Source: Pseudomonadota bacterium (GTDB lineage Bacteria; Pseudomonadota; Gammaproteobacteria; Burkholderiales; Burkholderiaceae_D). Taken from it: DNA of 64,000 bases. Location of the stretch: positions 12,385-76,384 of the forward strand of contig JAFAGG010000072.1 in the NCBI GenBank assembly GCA_023422955.1, written 5' to 3'. The notes beneath the pieces were generated by a model. It saw only the letters and a program-made list of their open reading frames with translations, did no database searches and was not told where the DNA came from. Below, piece by piece: positions 44,811 to 52,610 of the stretch (its first letter is position 1; every line of letters starts with the position of its first letter). The translations under genes and the position numbers were made by a program.

Positions 44811-45413
44811 TCAGGCTGATTTTGTCGCGCGCTTGGCAGGCGCCTTTTTGGCGGTGGCCGCGCTCTTCGTCGCGCTTGTTTTGGTGGCTGTCGTGCCCGC
44901 GGTTTTCTTGACGGCGGCAGTCTTCTTCGCTGCAGTTTTCGCAGCGGTCTTCGTTGCTGTCTTGGTCGCCGTTTTGCCTGCTGTTTTGCTGGCTGCTTTC
45001 TTGGCTACGGTTTTCTTCGCGGCGCCTGTCGCAGAGGCGGTCTTGGCGGCGGTTTTCCTGGCCGGTTTTTTCGCGGCAGCCAGGTCGATCACCTTGTCTC
45101 CCCAGATTTCTTCCAGGCGATAGTAGGCACGAATCGCGGGCTGCATGATGTGAACCACCATATCGCCCAGATCGACCAGTACCCATTCGCCCGTCTCTTC
45201 GCCTTCAATGCTGATGACGTTGCCGCCGTTTTCCTTGACCTTGTCGCGTACCGAGGCGGCAAGCGCCTTGGTCTGGCGATTGGAAGTGCCGGATGCGACG
45301 GCAACGCGGTCAAACAGGCTGGTGAGATGGACGGTATCGAATATCCGGATGTCTTGGGCTTTGACGTCTTCCAGGGCGTCGATCACGCAGGCTTGCAGTT
45401 TTTTAATGTCCAT
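44811..45413 (-). CDS. rsfS: Ribosomal silencing factor RsfS with H1-like Lys/Ala tail
   Basis: RsfS binds L14 of the 50S subunit and blocks subunit joining when nutrients are limited. Residues 1 to about 112 are the complete RsfS domain (DIRIFDTVHLTSLFDRV, ASGTSNRQTKAL, GEETGEWVLVDLGDMVVH). The rest, about residues 113-200, is an almost pure Lys/Ala/Thr tail resembling histone H1. Usual length is about 105-120. The same composition is seen at the N-terminus of RpoD in this window. The start overlaps the nadD stop by 11 bases. The tail may add nucleic-acid affinity. Confidence 0.95.
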   Translation of the reverse strand: MDIKKLQACVIDALEDVKAQDIRIFDTVHLTSLFDRVAVASGTSNRQTKALAASVRDKVKENGGNVISIEGEETGEWVLVDLGDMVVHIMQPAIRAYYRLEEIWGDKVIDLAAAKKPARKTAAKTASATGAAKKTVAKKAASKTAGKTATKTATKTAAKTAAKKTAAVKKTAGTTATKTSATKSAATAKKAPAKRATKSA

Positions 45414-46062
45414 TCGTTTCGTAGAGTTGGTTTTGTTGAATATAGTCTAACACCCTCGGTGCCAGCTGCGAGGGCCTGCTGCCCTCTTGCAATGCGGCAC
45501 GGATTTCCGTGGCCGATATATCGATTGCCAGATTGGATGCCAGGCAGCACAAACCGTTCGGCGTGCTGCGCATTTGTTCCGGCGTGGCGGTGCGGCGGGA
45601 AAATTCCCTGGCGACTTCCGGTGCCAGCTGTGCGCTGTCGATGGCAAAGCCGGGACGTGAAGCGGCACACAGATGTGCATAGTCGAAAAGTCCGGGCCAG
45701 TCTTTCCATGTATGCAACTTCTTTAGCTGGTCGGCACCCAGCAAGAAAGCAATCGACGTGTGCCCGCCCAGTTCTGCGCGCAATTCGCGCAGCGTGTCGA
45801 TGGTGTAAGTCGCGCCCTCGCGAGCGATTTCACGGTCATCGATAGTGACCGGCACAGACTGATCTCCGAAGGCGAGCCTGAGCATTTCGACGCGGTGCAT
45901 CGCATCGGCCTGCAGGCCATTCTTTTGCCAGGGATTTCCGGCAGGTAGCAGGCGCAGTTCGTCGGGCGTCAGCCAGTGGATGAAATAATCAGCCAATGCG
46001 ACATGGCCTTCATGCACCGGATCGAAGCTGCCACCCAGAACGGCTACGCAGCGTTGCGTCAT
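45403..46062 (-). CDS. nadD: Nicotinate-nucleotide adenylyltransferase
   Basis: NadD adenylates nicotinate mononucleotide to deamido-NAD in NAD synthesis. From the ATG at 46062 the protein has 219 residues and opens [20 protein letters not shown], holding the (H/T)xGH nucleotidyltransferase motif. [13 protein letters not shown] and the C-terminal [10 protein letters not shown] motif are also present. It overlaps hemF (ATGA) upstream and rsfS downstream. The open frame extends upstream to 46596 but is just the shadow of hemF. Confidence 0.95.
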   Translation of the reverse strand: MTQRCVAVLGGSFDPVHEGHVALADYFIHWLTPDELRLLPAGNPWQKNGLQADAMHRVEMLRLAFGDQSVPVTIDDREIAREGATYTIDTLRELRAELGGHTSIAFLLGADQLKKLHTWKDWPGLFDYAHLCAASRPGFAIDSAQLAPEVAREFSRRTATPEQMRSTPNGLCCLASNLAIDISATEIRAALQEGSRPSQLAPRVLDYIQQNQLYETNGH

Positions 46063-46970
46063 AACCAGTTCCGGTGCACCAGGAAATCGGAGTAAAGCGC
46101 AGCTTCCGGGCTGCCGGCTTCGGGCTGCCAGTTGTAGCGCCACTTTACGACCGGCGGCATGGACATCAGGATGGATTCGGTGCGTCCGCCCGACTGCAGG
46201 CCGAACAGTGTGCCGCGGTCGAATACCAGGTTGAATTCCACATAGCGGCCGCGACGGTAAGCCTGGAAGTCGCGTTCGCGTTCGCCGTAAGGCATGTCCT
46301 TGCGACGTTGGACGATAGGCAGATAGGCATTCAGGAACTGATCGCCCACGCTTTGCATCATCGCGAAGCTGGATTCGAAGCCGGGCGCATTGTAGTCGTC
46401 GAAGAAAATGCCGCCCACGCCGCGCGCTTCCTTGCGGTGCTTGAGATAAAAGTAATCGTCGCACCATTGCTTGAAGCGCGGATGCAGCTCGTCGCCGAAC
46501 GGCGCCAGCGCATCGCGGCAGGTGCGGTGGAAATGCTGCGCATCTTCCGTGAAACCGTAATAGGGCGTCAGATCCATGCCGCCGCCGAACCACCATACCG
46601 GTTCGCCATCTTTCGCTTCAGTGGTGAAGAAACGCACATTCATGTGCACGGTCGGCACGTAGGGATTGCGCGGATGAAAAACCAGCGACACGCCCATCGC
46701 TTCCCAGGCACGGCCCGCAATCTCGGGACGATTCGCGGCAGCAGAGGGTGGCAGGCTGTTGCCCATCACGTGGGAAAAGCCGACGCCGCCGCGTTCCAGC
46801 AGATTGCCTTCTTCGATAATGCGGGAAATGCCGCCGCCGCCTTCGGCGCGCTCCCAGCTATCGATCGCGAAGGATTTGCCGTCGATGTTTTCCAGCGCGG
46901 AGACGATGCGTGCCTGCAAGTCGAGCAGGTAGGATTTAACGTCCGCGGGACGAACGGAGGATGAAGTCAC
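46059..46970 (-). CDS. hemF: Aerobic coproporphyrinogen III oxidase
   Basis: HemF oxidatively decarboxylates coproporphyrinogen III to protoporphyrinogen IX using oxygen. Family motifs include [52 protein letters not shown] and [14 protein letters not shown] chose the GTG at 46970 (303 residues), preceded by a GAGA stretch. It matches the usual 299-305 length, whereas an ATG at 47039 would place a terminator hairpin inside the gene and add 23 unrelated residues. The choice is not certain. Its stop overlaps nadD by four bases. Confidence 0.93.
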   Translation of the reverse strand: MTSSSVRPADVKSYLLDLQARIVSALENIDGKSFAIDSWERAEGGGGISRIIEEGNLLERGGVGFSHVMGNSLPPSAAANRPEIAGRAWEAMGVSLVFHPRNPYVPTVHMNVRFFTTEAKDGEPVWWFGGGMDLTPYYGFTEDAQHFHRTCRDALAPFGDELHPRFKQWCDDYFYLKHRKEARGVGGIFFDDYNAPGFESSFAMMQSVGDQFLNAYLPIVQRRKDMPYGERERDFQAYRRGRYVEFNLVFDRGTLFGLQSGGRTESILMSMPPVVKWRYNWQPEAGSPEAALYSDFLVHRNWL

Positions 46971-46982
46971 GGTCTCAGACAC

Positions 46983-47020
46983 AAAAAAAGGATCAGTCGG
47001 GATTGTACTCCGCTGATCCT
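46983..47020 (-). terminator. Rho-independent terminator after purD
   Basis: On the minus strand AGGATCAG and CTGATCCT form an 8-bp perfect stem around a 16-base loop, followed by a run of seven Ts. It separates purD from hemF. It can also act as a leader hairpin if hemF is transcribed from an upstream promoter. Confidence 0.8.
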
Positions 47021-47123
47021 CGGTGTAACAGATTGGCAATCAGGCCGGCATCAAGATCTGCCGGAAAATTCAAGCCCGGCACATGCAACGCAAGGCCTGG
47101 TTTTGCTTTAAGGCAGCAACAGA

Positions 47124-48398
47124 TCAGACAGGCCGCTTGAGCGCGCGCCAGCCGATATCGCGGCGGTACTGCATGCCGTCGAAGCCAATTTGCTCGACTG
47201 CCGCATAAGCACAGCGCTGGGCGATACGTACGCTGTCGCCCAGGCCGACCACGCAAAGCACGCGTCCGCCCGACGTTTCGAGCTGGCCATCCTTCAAGGT
47301 CGTGCCGGCGTGGAAGATGACATGATCATCCGAATCGGACGGAATGCCGGTAATGACATCGCCCTTGCGCGGCGTTTCCGGATAACCGCCGGCTGCCATC
47401 ACTACGCCCAGCGCAGTGCGGCGATCCCATTCCAGTTCAACGGTATCGAGTGTGCCGTTGATGGCATGTTCGACCGTGTTCACCATGTCGCTTTTCAGGC
47501 GCGCCATGATAGGCTGGGTTTCCGGGTCGCCCATGCGGCAATTGAATTCCAGCGTCTTCGGGTTTCCTTGCGCATCGATCATCAGGCCGGCATACAGGAA
47601 GCCGGTATAGGGAATGCCGTCGCTGGCCATGCCCTGAACCGTCGGTATGATGATTTCGCGCATCACGCGCGCATGCAGCGAAGGCGTGACGATAGGGGCG
47701 GGGGAATAGGCGCCCATGCCGCCGGTGTTCGGGCCTTCATCCTGATCCAGCAGGCGCTTGTGGTCTTGGCTGGTGGCCAGCGGCAATACATTCTTGCCAT
47801 CCACCATCACGATGAAGCTGGCTTCTTCGCCGGTCAGGAATTCTTCGATCACCACGCGCGCACCGGCATCGCCGAACTTGTTATCGGACAGCATCATGTC
47901 GACCGCGGCATGCGCTTCTTCCAGCGTCATTGCAACAACAACGCCCTTGCCGGCAGCCAGGCCGTCAGCCTTGATGACGATGGGTGCGCCTTGTTTATCG
48001 AGATATTGATGCGCCTGGGTAGCGTCGGAGAAGGTTTCGTATTCCGCGGTCGGAATGCCGTGGCGCTTCATGAAGGCTTTGGCGAAATCCTTGGAGCTTT
48101 CCAGTTGCGCAGCTTCCCTGGTCGGGCCAAAGATCTTCAAGCCCTTCTGGCGGAATAGATTGACGATGCCGCCCGCCAGCGGCGTTTCCGGGCCGACCAC
48201 GGTCAGCGCGACGCCTTCCTTTTCGGCGAAGTCAGCCAGTTCGGCGGGATCGGTGATTGGAATGTTTTTCAGGCGCTTGTCGAGCGCGGTGCCGCCATTG
48301 CCAGGTGCCACATACACGACTTGTATGCGTCCCGAGCGGGCGATTTTCCAGGCGAGAGCATGTTCACGGCCGCCTGAGCCGACTACCAGAATTTTCAT
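47124..48398 (-). CDS. purD: Phosphoribosylamine-glycine ligase
   Basis: PurD ligates glycine to phosphoribosylamine with ATP in the second step of purine synthesis. The 424-residue protein opens MKILVVGSGGREHALAWKIA. ATP-grasp motifs include VVAMTLEEAHAAV and LEFNCRMGDPETQPI. The start at 48398 is conserved. The terminator at 46983-47020 ends this transcript. Confidence 0.97.
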   Translation of the reverse strand: MKILVVGSGGREHALAWKIARSGRIQVVYVAPGNGGTALDKRLKNIPITDPAELADFAEKEGVALTVVGPETPLAGGIVNLFRQKGLKIFGPTREAAQLESSKDFAKAFMKRHGIPTAEYETFSDATQAHQYLDKQGAPIVIKADGLAAGKGVVVAMTLEEAHAAVDMMLSDNKFGDAGARVVIEEFLTGEEASFIVMVDGKNVLPLATSQDHKRLLDQDEGPNTGGMGAYSPAPIVTPSLHARVMREIIIPTVQGMASDGIPYTGFLYAGLMIDAQGNPKTLEFNCRMGDPETQPIMARLKSDMVNTVEHAINGTLDTVELEWDRRTALGVVMAAGGYPETPRKGDVITGIPSDSDDHVIFHAGTTLKDGQLETSGGRVLCVVGLGDSVRIAQRCAYAAVEQIGFDGMQYRRDIGWRALKRPV

Positions 48399-48518
48399 GG
48401 AAATGCGTGATAAGGATTCATCTGAGGCGCCAGTGCCGGAAATTCCGGAAACTGGCGCGCCTGGGGAAAACAGTTGCGGCCGGGTGCTTATAACCGGGCT
48501 GCACCTGTCATCCGAATA

Positions 48519-49247
48519 TCATTCCTGCTCGATAACCGCGTTGGTATAAATCTCTTGTACATCATCCAGGTTTTCGAGCGCATCCAGCAGTTTTTGCATC
48601 TTGATTGCATCGTCACCGGCAAACTCCGTTTCGGTCGCCGGTTTCATGACGACTTCAGCCATCTCGGCCTTGAAGCCGGCCTGTTCCAGCGCTTCCTTCA
48701 CAGCGGCAAAATCATGCGGCGGGGTGATCACTTCGAATCCGCCTTCGTCATCGGCGATCACATCCTCGGCACCGGCTTCCAGCGCCGCTTCCATCAGCGC
48801 ATCTTCGTTGACGCCGGGAGCAAAAAACAGCTGGCCGCAATGCTGGAACAAAAAGGCTACCGAACCTTCGGTGCCCATGTTGCCGCCGAACTTGGAAAAG
48901 GCGTGGCGTACTTCTGCCACCGTGCGCACGCGGTTGTCCGTCATGCAATCGACGATGATGGCTGCACCGTTGATGCCATAACCTTCGTAGCGGACTTCTT
49001 CGTAGCTCGCGCCATCCAGGCTGCCGGTGCCGCGCTGGATCGCGCGCGTCACATTTTCCTTGGGCATGTTGGCGTCTGCTGCCTTTTCGACAGCCAGGCG
49101 CAGGCGTGGATTGGTAGTGACGTCACCCCCGCCCAGGCGCGCCGCCACCGTGATTTCCTTGATCAGCCGCGTCCAGACCTTGCCGCGCTTGGCATCGGTT
49201 GCCGCTTTTTTATGCTTGATGTTGGCCCATTTACTGTGTCCAGCCAT
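48519..49247 (-). CDS. yebC: YebC/PmpR-family translation or regulatory protein
   Basis: A 242-residue member of the YebC/TACO1 family, opening [22 protein letters not shown] and including [36 protein letters not shown] and [13 protein letters not shown]. Family members relieve ribosome stalling at proline runs or act as transcriptional regulators. Located 120 bp before purD on the same strand. Confidence 0.95.
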   Translation of the reverse strand: MAGHSKWANIKHKKAATDAKRGKVWTRLIKEITVAARLGGGDVTTNPRLRLAVEKAADANMPKENVTRAIQRGTGSLDGASYEEVRYEGYGINGAAIIVDCMTDNRVRTVAEVRHAFSKFGGNMGTEGSVAFLFQHCGQLFFAPGVNEDALMEAALEAGAEDVIADDEGGFEVITPPHDFAAVKEALEQAGFKAEMAEVVMKPATETEFAGDDAIKMQKLLDALENLDDVQEIYTNAVIEQE

Positions 49248-49423
49248 GAGGGATCTTTCCGAACAGGTTAACGCTGCCCGTCATACAAAAAACATCGTTG
49301 CCGGGCTTCATGAGAGCCGGCATTTTAACATAAGGGAAGGTGGCAAAATCCCGGTTCCCTGCCGGCCAATAAAGGAATATCAGACCCAGGGACGGCGGTG
49401 CATTGACGATTTATAATGCGCCC

Positions 49424-50332
49424 ATGCGTCTTCCCGCCGCCACTGCTACGCGCCAGGTGTTCCTGATAGGCTTGATATCCGGCTTGGCGGGTGCCGTGCT
49501 GTTTTCCGCCAAGGCCATCGTCGCCAAGCTGATTTACCGCTACAACGTCGATGCAGTCACGCTGATTGCCTTTCGCATGTTGTTTTCCCTGCCGTTTTTC
49601 ATGGCCATCGCTTACTGGAAGTCGCGCGGCGCTCCCCCTGTATCTCCCGCCGACCGCTGGCGCATCGCGTTGCTGGGCTTGCTGGGGTATTACCTGGCGA
49701 GTTTCCTGGATTTCCTCGGTCTGCAATATATTTCAGCAGGGCTGGAACGCCTGATCCTGTTTCTGACGCCTTCTTTCGTGCTGCTGATATCGATGTTCTT
49801 CCTGAAGAAGGCCATCCGGCCGCTGGAATGGCTGGCGCTGATCGTCAGCTACGGCGGCATCGTGCTGGTGTTCTATCATGATGCCAAGCTAGGCGGCCCG
49901 GACGTGGCGCTGGGCAGTCTGCTGGTGCTGGGCAGCGCCATTTCATATGCGTTGTACCTGCTGATGTCGGGCGAACTGGTGGGGCGGGTGGGGGCTATGC
50001 GCCTGGTTGCCTATGCAATGTGCGTGGCCAGCGCCGCCTGCATTCTGCAGTTTTTCCTGCTGCGCCCGGCCTCGATGCTATTGCAGCCGCAGGCAGTCTA
50101 TGAACTGTCGATCATCAATGCTGTGTTGTGCACCGTGCTGCCGGTATTCCTGACCATGTTCGCGGTGGCGTGCATCGGAGCTTCCACTGCTTCGCAGGCC
50201 GGCATGGTCGGGCCGGTGTCAACCCTGTTCCTGGCGGCCTTTCTGCTGGACGAGCCGATCACCGGCGTCCAGATGATGGGTACGATGCTGGTGTTGGCCG
50301 GTATCTACCTGCTGTCCCGCAAGAAGGCTTAG
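49424..50332 (+). CDS. DMT-superfamily (EamA) membrane transporter
   Basis: A 302-residue protein with ten hydrophobic segments in two EamA repeats. The first begins near LISGLAGAVLFSAKAIVAKL and the second near LALGSLLVLGSAISYALYLL. The final repeat has the motif LFLAAFLLDEPITGVQMMG typical of DMT exporters. Substrate is unknown; amino acids or metabolites are usual. The ATG at 49424 was chosen over a TTG at 49403. Confidence 0.85.
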   Translation: MRLPAATATRQVFLIGLISGLAGAVLFSAKAIVAKLIYRYNVDAVTLIAFRMLFSLPFFMAIAYWKSRGAPPVSPADRWRIALLGLLGYYLASFLDFLGLQYISAGLERLILFLTPSFVLLISMFFLKKAIRPLEWLALIVSYGGIVLVFYHDAKLGGPDVALGSLLVLGSAISYALYLLMSGELVGRVGAMRLVAYAMCVASAACILQFFLLRPASMLLQPQAVYELSIINAVLCTVLPVFLTMFAVACIGASTASQAGMVGPVSTLFLAAFLLDEPITGVQMMGTMLVLAGIYLLSRKKA

Positions 50333-50464
50333 CACGGAAGGCGCCACCATGAACAAGGTTTTGTATGCGGACATTGTCCCCACTGATGGGGGCGCCAGTG
50401 CTGTCAGTCAGCAGGAAATGCCGCTGTTTACCTCTTTAACCGTGAAGATCTGGAAGGTGACGTC

Positions 50465-51439
50465 ATGCCAAAAGCGATAAGAATGACTGAAAACGGCGGT
50501 CCGGAAGTCATGCAATACGGGGACATCGCAGTAGGCGACCCGGGGCCGGGCGAGGCGCGTGTGCGGCAGGCGACGTGTGGCTTGAATTTCATCGACATCT
50601 ATTTCCGCACCGGTTTTTATCCGCAGCCCCTGCCGGCCGGTCTGGGCATGGAAGCGGCTGGCGTGGTGGAGGCCGTGGGCGAGGGAGTCACGCATGTGAA
50701 GCCGGGAGACCGGGTGGCTTATGCCGGACGTCCGCCCGGCGCCTATGCCGAAGTGAGGGTGATGCCGGCATCCAGCCTGGTCCGGCTGCCGGAGGGTATC
50801 AGCTTCGAGACGGCGGCGGCCATGATGCTGCAGGGCTTGACGGTGCAATATTTGTTTCGCCGCACCTATGCACTGAAAGGCGGAGAAACCATCCTGTTTC
50901 ATGCCGCAGCCGGCGGGGTCGGCCTGATTGCCTGCCAGTGGGCGAGGGCGCTGGGCGTGACCATGATAGGCACGGTCGGCTCCGATGAGAAAGGGGCGCT
51001 GGCGCTGGCTCATGGCTGCACCCATGTCATCAATTACAACAAGGAGAATTTCGTCGAGCGCGTGAAGGAGCTGACCGATGGCCGCGGCGTGCCCGTGGTC
51101 TACGACTCGGTCGGCAAGGATACCTTCACCGGTTCGCTCGACTGCCTGGCACCGCTGGGCATGATGGTGAGTTTCGGCAGCTCCTCCGGTGCGGTGCCGC
51201 CCTTCAGTCTGAACGAGTTGGCATCGCGCGGCTCACTGTTCGTGACGCGTCCCAGCCTCTTCAATTACACTGCGAAGCGCGAAGATCTGGATGCGATGGC
51301 CGCCGACCTGTTCTCCCTGGTGGAGAGCGGCAAGGTGAAGATCGACATCAATCAGCGTTATGCATTGAAGGACGTGGCGCAGGCGCACCGTGACTTGGAA
51401 GCGCGCAAAACCACGGGTTCGACCATTTTGATTCCCTGA
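50465..51439 (+). CDS. qor: NADPH:quinone oxidoreductase, zinc-free MDR family
   Basis: A 324-residue medium-chain reductase. The N-terminal GroES-like domain begins PKAIRMTENGGPEVMQY. The Rossmann cofactor segment includes FHAAAGGVGLIACQWARALG. The residues AVPPFSLNELASRGSLFVTRPS match the bacterial QOR1 family. No structural zinc cysteine set is seen. Reduction of quinones or enals is typical. A small membrane-protein gene follows with a good ribosome site. Confidence 0.9.
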   Translation: MPKAIRMTENGGPEVMQYGDIAVGDPGPGEARVRQATCGLNFIDIYFRTGFYPQPLPAGLGMEAAGVVEAVGEGVTHVKPGDRVAYAGRPPGAYAEVRVMPASSLVRLPEGISFETAAAMMLQGLTVQYLFRRTYALKGGETILFHAAAGGVGLIACQWARALGVTMIGTVGSDEKGALALAHGCTHVINYNKENFVERVKELTDGRGVPVVYDSVGKDTFTGSLDCLAPLGMMVSFGSSSGAVPPFSLNELASRGSLFVTRPSLFNYTAKREDLDAMAADLFSLVESGKVKIDINQRYALKDVAQAHRDLEARKTTGSTILIP

Positions 51440-51458
51440 CCGGGACTGAGGTAAGACG

Positions 51459-51629
51459 TTGGATAATCACGAAGAAAAGCCGCCGCACAATCCCATGCAG
51501 CATCCGGACGAGCAGCCGGGCAGTCTGCCCGACTCGCCGCGTTTCGGCCGCCTGCTGATCGTGCTGGTGCTGGCGGTATTGATGATAGGGGTGCTGACCC
51601 TGGCATCCGAGGCTTATTTCACGAAATAA
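51459..51629 (+). CDS. Small single-pass membrane protein (56 aa)
   Basis: A TTG start at 51459 is preceded by TGAGGT at the right spacing, 20 bp after the qor stop. The 56-residue product has a polar, proline-rich N-terminus (NHEEKPPHNPMQHPDEQPG), then one hydrophobic helix at about 29-47 (RLLIVLVLAVLMIGVLTLA) and the end SEAYFTK. No family is recognised. The ribosome site and the clean helix support it, but homologs are needed. Confidence 0.55.
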   Translation: MDNHEEKPPHNPMQHPDEQPGSLPDSPRFGRLLIVLVLAVLMIGVLTLASEAYFTK

Positions 51630-51718
51630 GCCGGAGGCGCTTCACATGCCGGCAGCTGGAGTGTGTCAGCAGGTATTCCAGCCATGAACTCATGCGCTCA
51701 TGAGTTCATGAATGCTGC

Positions 51719-52384
51719 TCAATACGCCGAAAAATGGTTTTCGTTGCTGTAAAGCTTTTCCTGCCCGGTCTGTAATTCGATACGGCGCGGCACGCCACTG
51801 GTGCCGGGGAATCCGGCAAAGGCACCCCTCACCAGATAAGGCATCACTCCGGCCAGATTGCCATTACGCCCTTCGCTGACGACGGCGACCTCGAAGAGGT
51901 TTCGCTTGTCCGCTGTCTGTGAAAGCGTGATGTTCAGGCGGCGCGTATAAAGCACATAGCGCGATTCGCGTTGGTCCACGTAAGCGTGCGGCCAGAACGG
52001 ATCGCCAAATCCGCCGAAGGGACTGCCCCAGTAAGGACGGTAGTACGGATAGTAATAGGCCGAATCCACCACCACCGGCGCGACTACGCGCACATCGCGG
52101 GCCTCTATGCCGTAGTTGAACCTTACCTTGAGCTGAGCCGCCGTTGCCTGTTCAGCGGCGCGCAAGCCGAGTCGCTCCAGCTCTTCCCGTATCAGGCTCT
52201 GATAGGCACGATACTCCAGGTTGTTCTTCTGCTCTGCGCTGGGCTCGAAGGCATAGCTGGCTTGCTGCAGATTGGGCAAGCCTTCATGGAAAGTCGTGAC
52301 TTCGCTGCGCACTACCGGGGTAGTGGTGCAGCCGGCCAGCACGGCTGATGCACAGAGGGAAAAAATAATCAGCCAGGATCGCAT
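51719..52384 (-). CDS. DUF4136-type lipoprotein
   Basis: A 221-residue protein with a lipoprotein signal: MRSWLIIFSLCASAVLAGC, with the lipobox cysteine at 19. Residues 25-180 match the DUF4136 pattern (TYAFEP-like start YAFEPSAEQKNNLEY, and RYVLYTRRLNITL). A Tyr/Pro/Trp/Phe-rich loop (YYYPYYRPYWGSPFGGFGD) lies in the middle. Function is unknown; it is probably outer-membrane attached. Confidence 0.85.
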   Translation of the reverse strand: MRSWLIIFSLCASAVLAGCTTTPVVRSEVTTFHEGLPNLQQASYAFEPSAEQKNNLEYRAYQSLIREELERLGLRAAEQATAAQLKVRFNYGIEARDVRVVAPVVVDSAYYYPYYRPYWGSPFGGFGDPFWPHAYVDQRESRYVLYTRRLNITLSQTADKRNLFEVAVVSEGRNGNLAGVMPYLVRGAFAGFPGTSGVPRRIELQTGQEKLYSNENHFSAY

Positions 52385-52610
52385 GAGGATTCTCCGCTTG
52401 GTTTTTCTTTAGACTTGCATGATAAGAGTTTTGTGCCGGCCTTGCCGAAAGTCCCTTGTTTCTCCACGCACAAAAAAATGCTGGCGCGAGAAAGAATGAC
52501 TTGCATCAATACTCTTCAGCAATACCGCTTATGCCCCTGGAATTTCAGTCATGAACAAGGGGGGATTGGTAGAATGAATGCCTTTTTGTTTTCTCTTGCC
52601 GGCTATCGTT

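Noticed and set aside
46971..47039. Upstream ATG start for hemF at 47039
   Set aside because: It would place a clear terminator hairpin and T run inside the coding region, and the extra residues do not match the family.
49403..49424. Leaderless transcript for the DMT transporter from the TATAAT at 49412
   Set aside because: The -10 is well formed and 7 bases before the ATG, but no -35 or extended -10 supports it. Left unproven.
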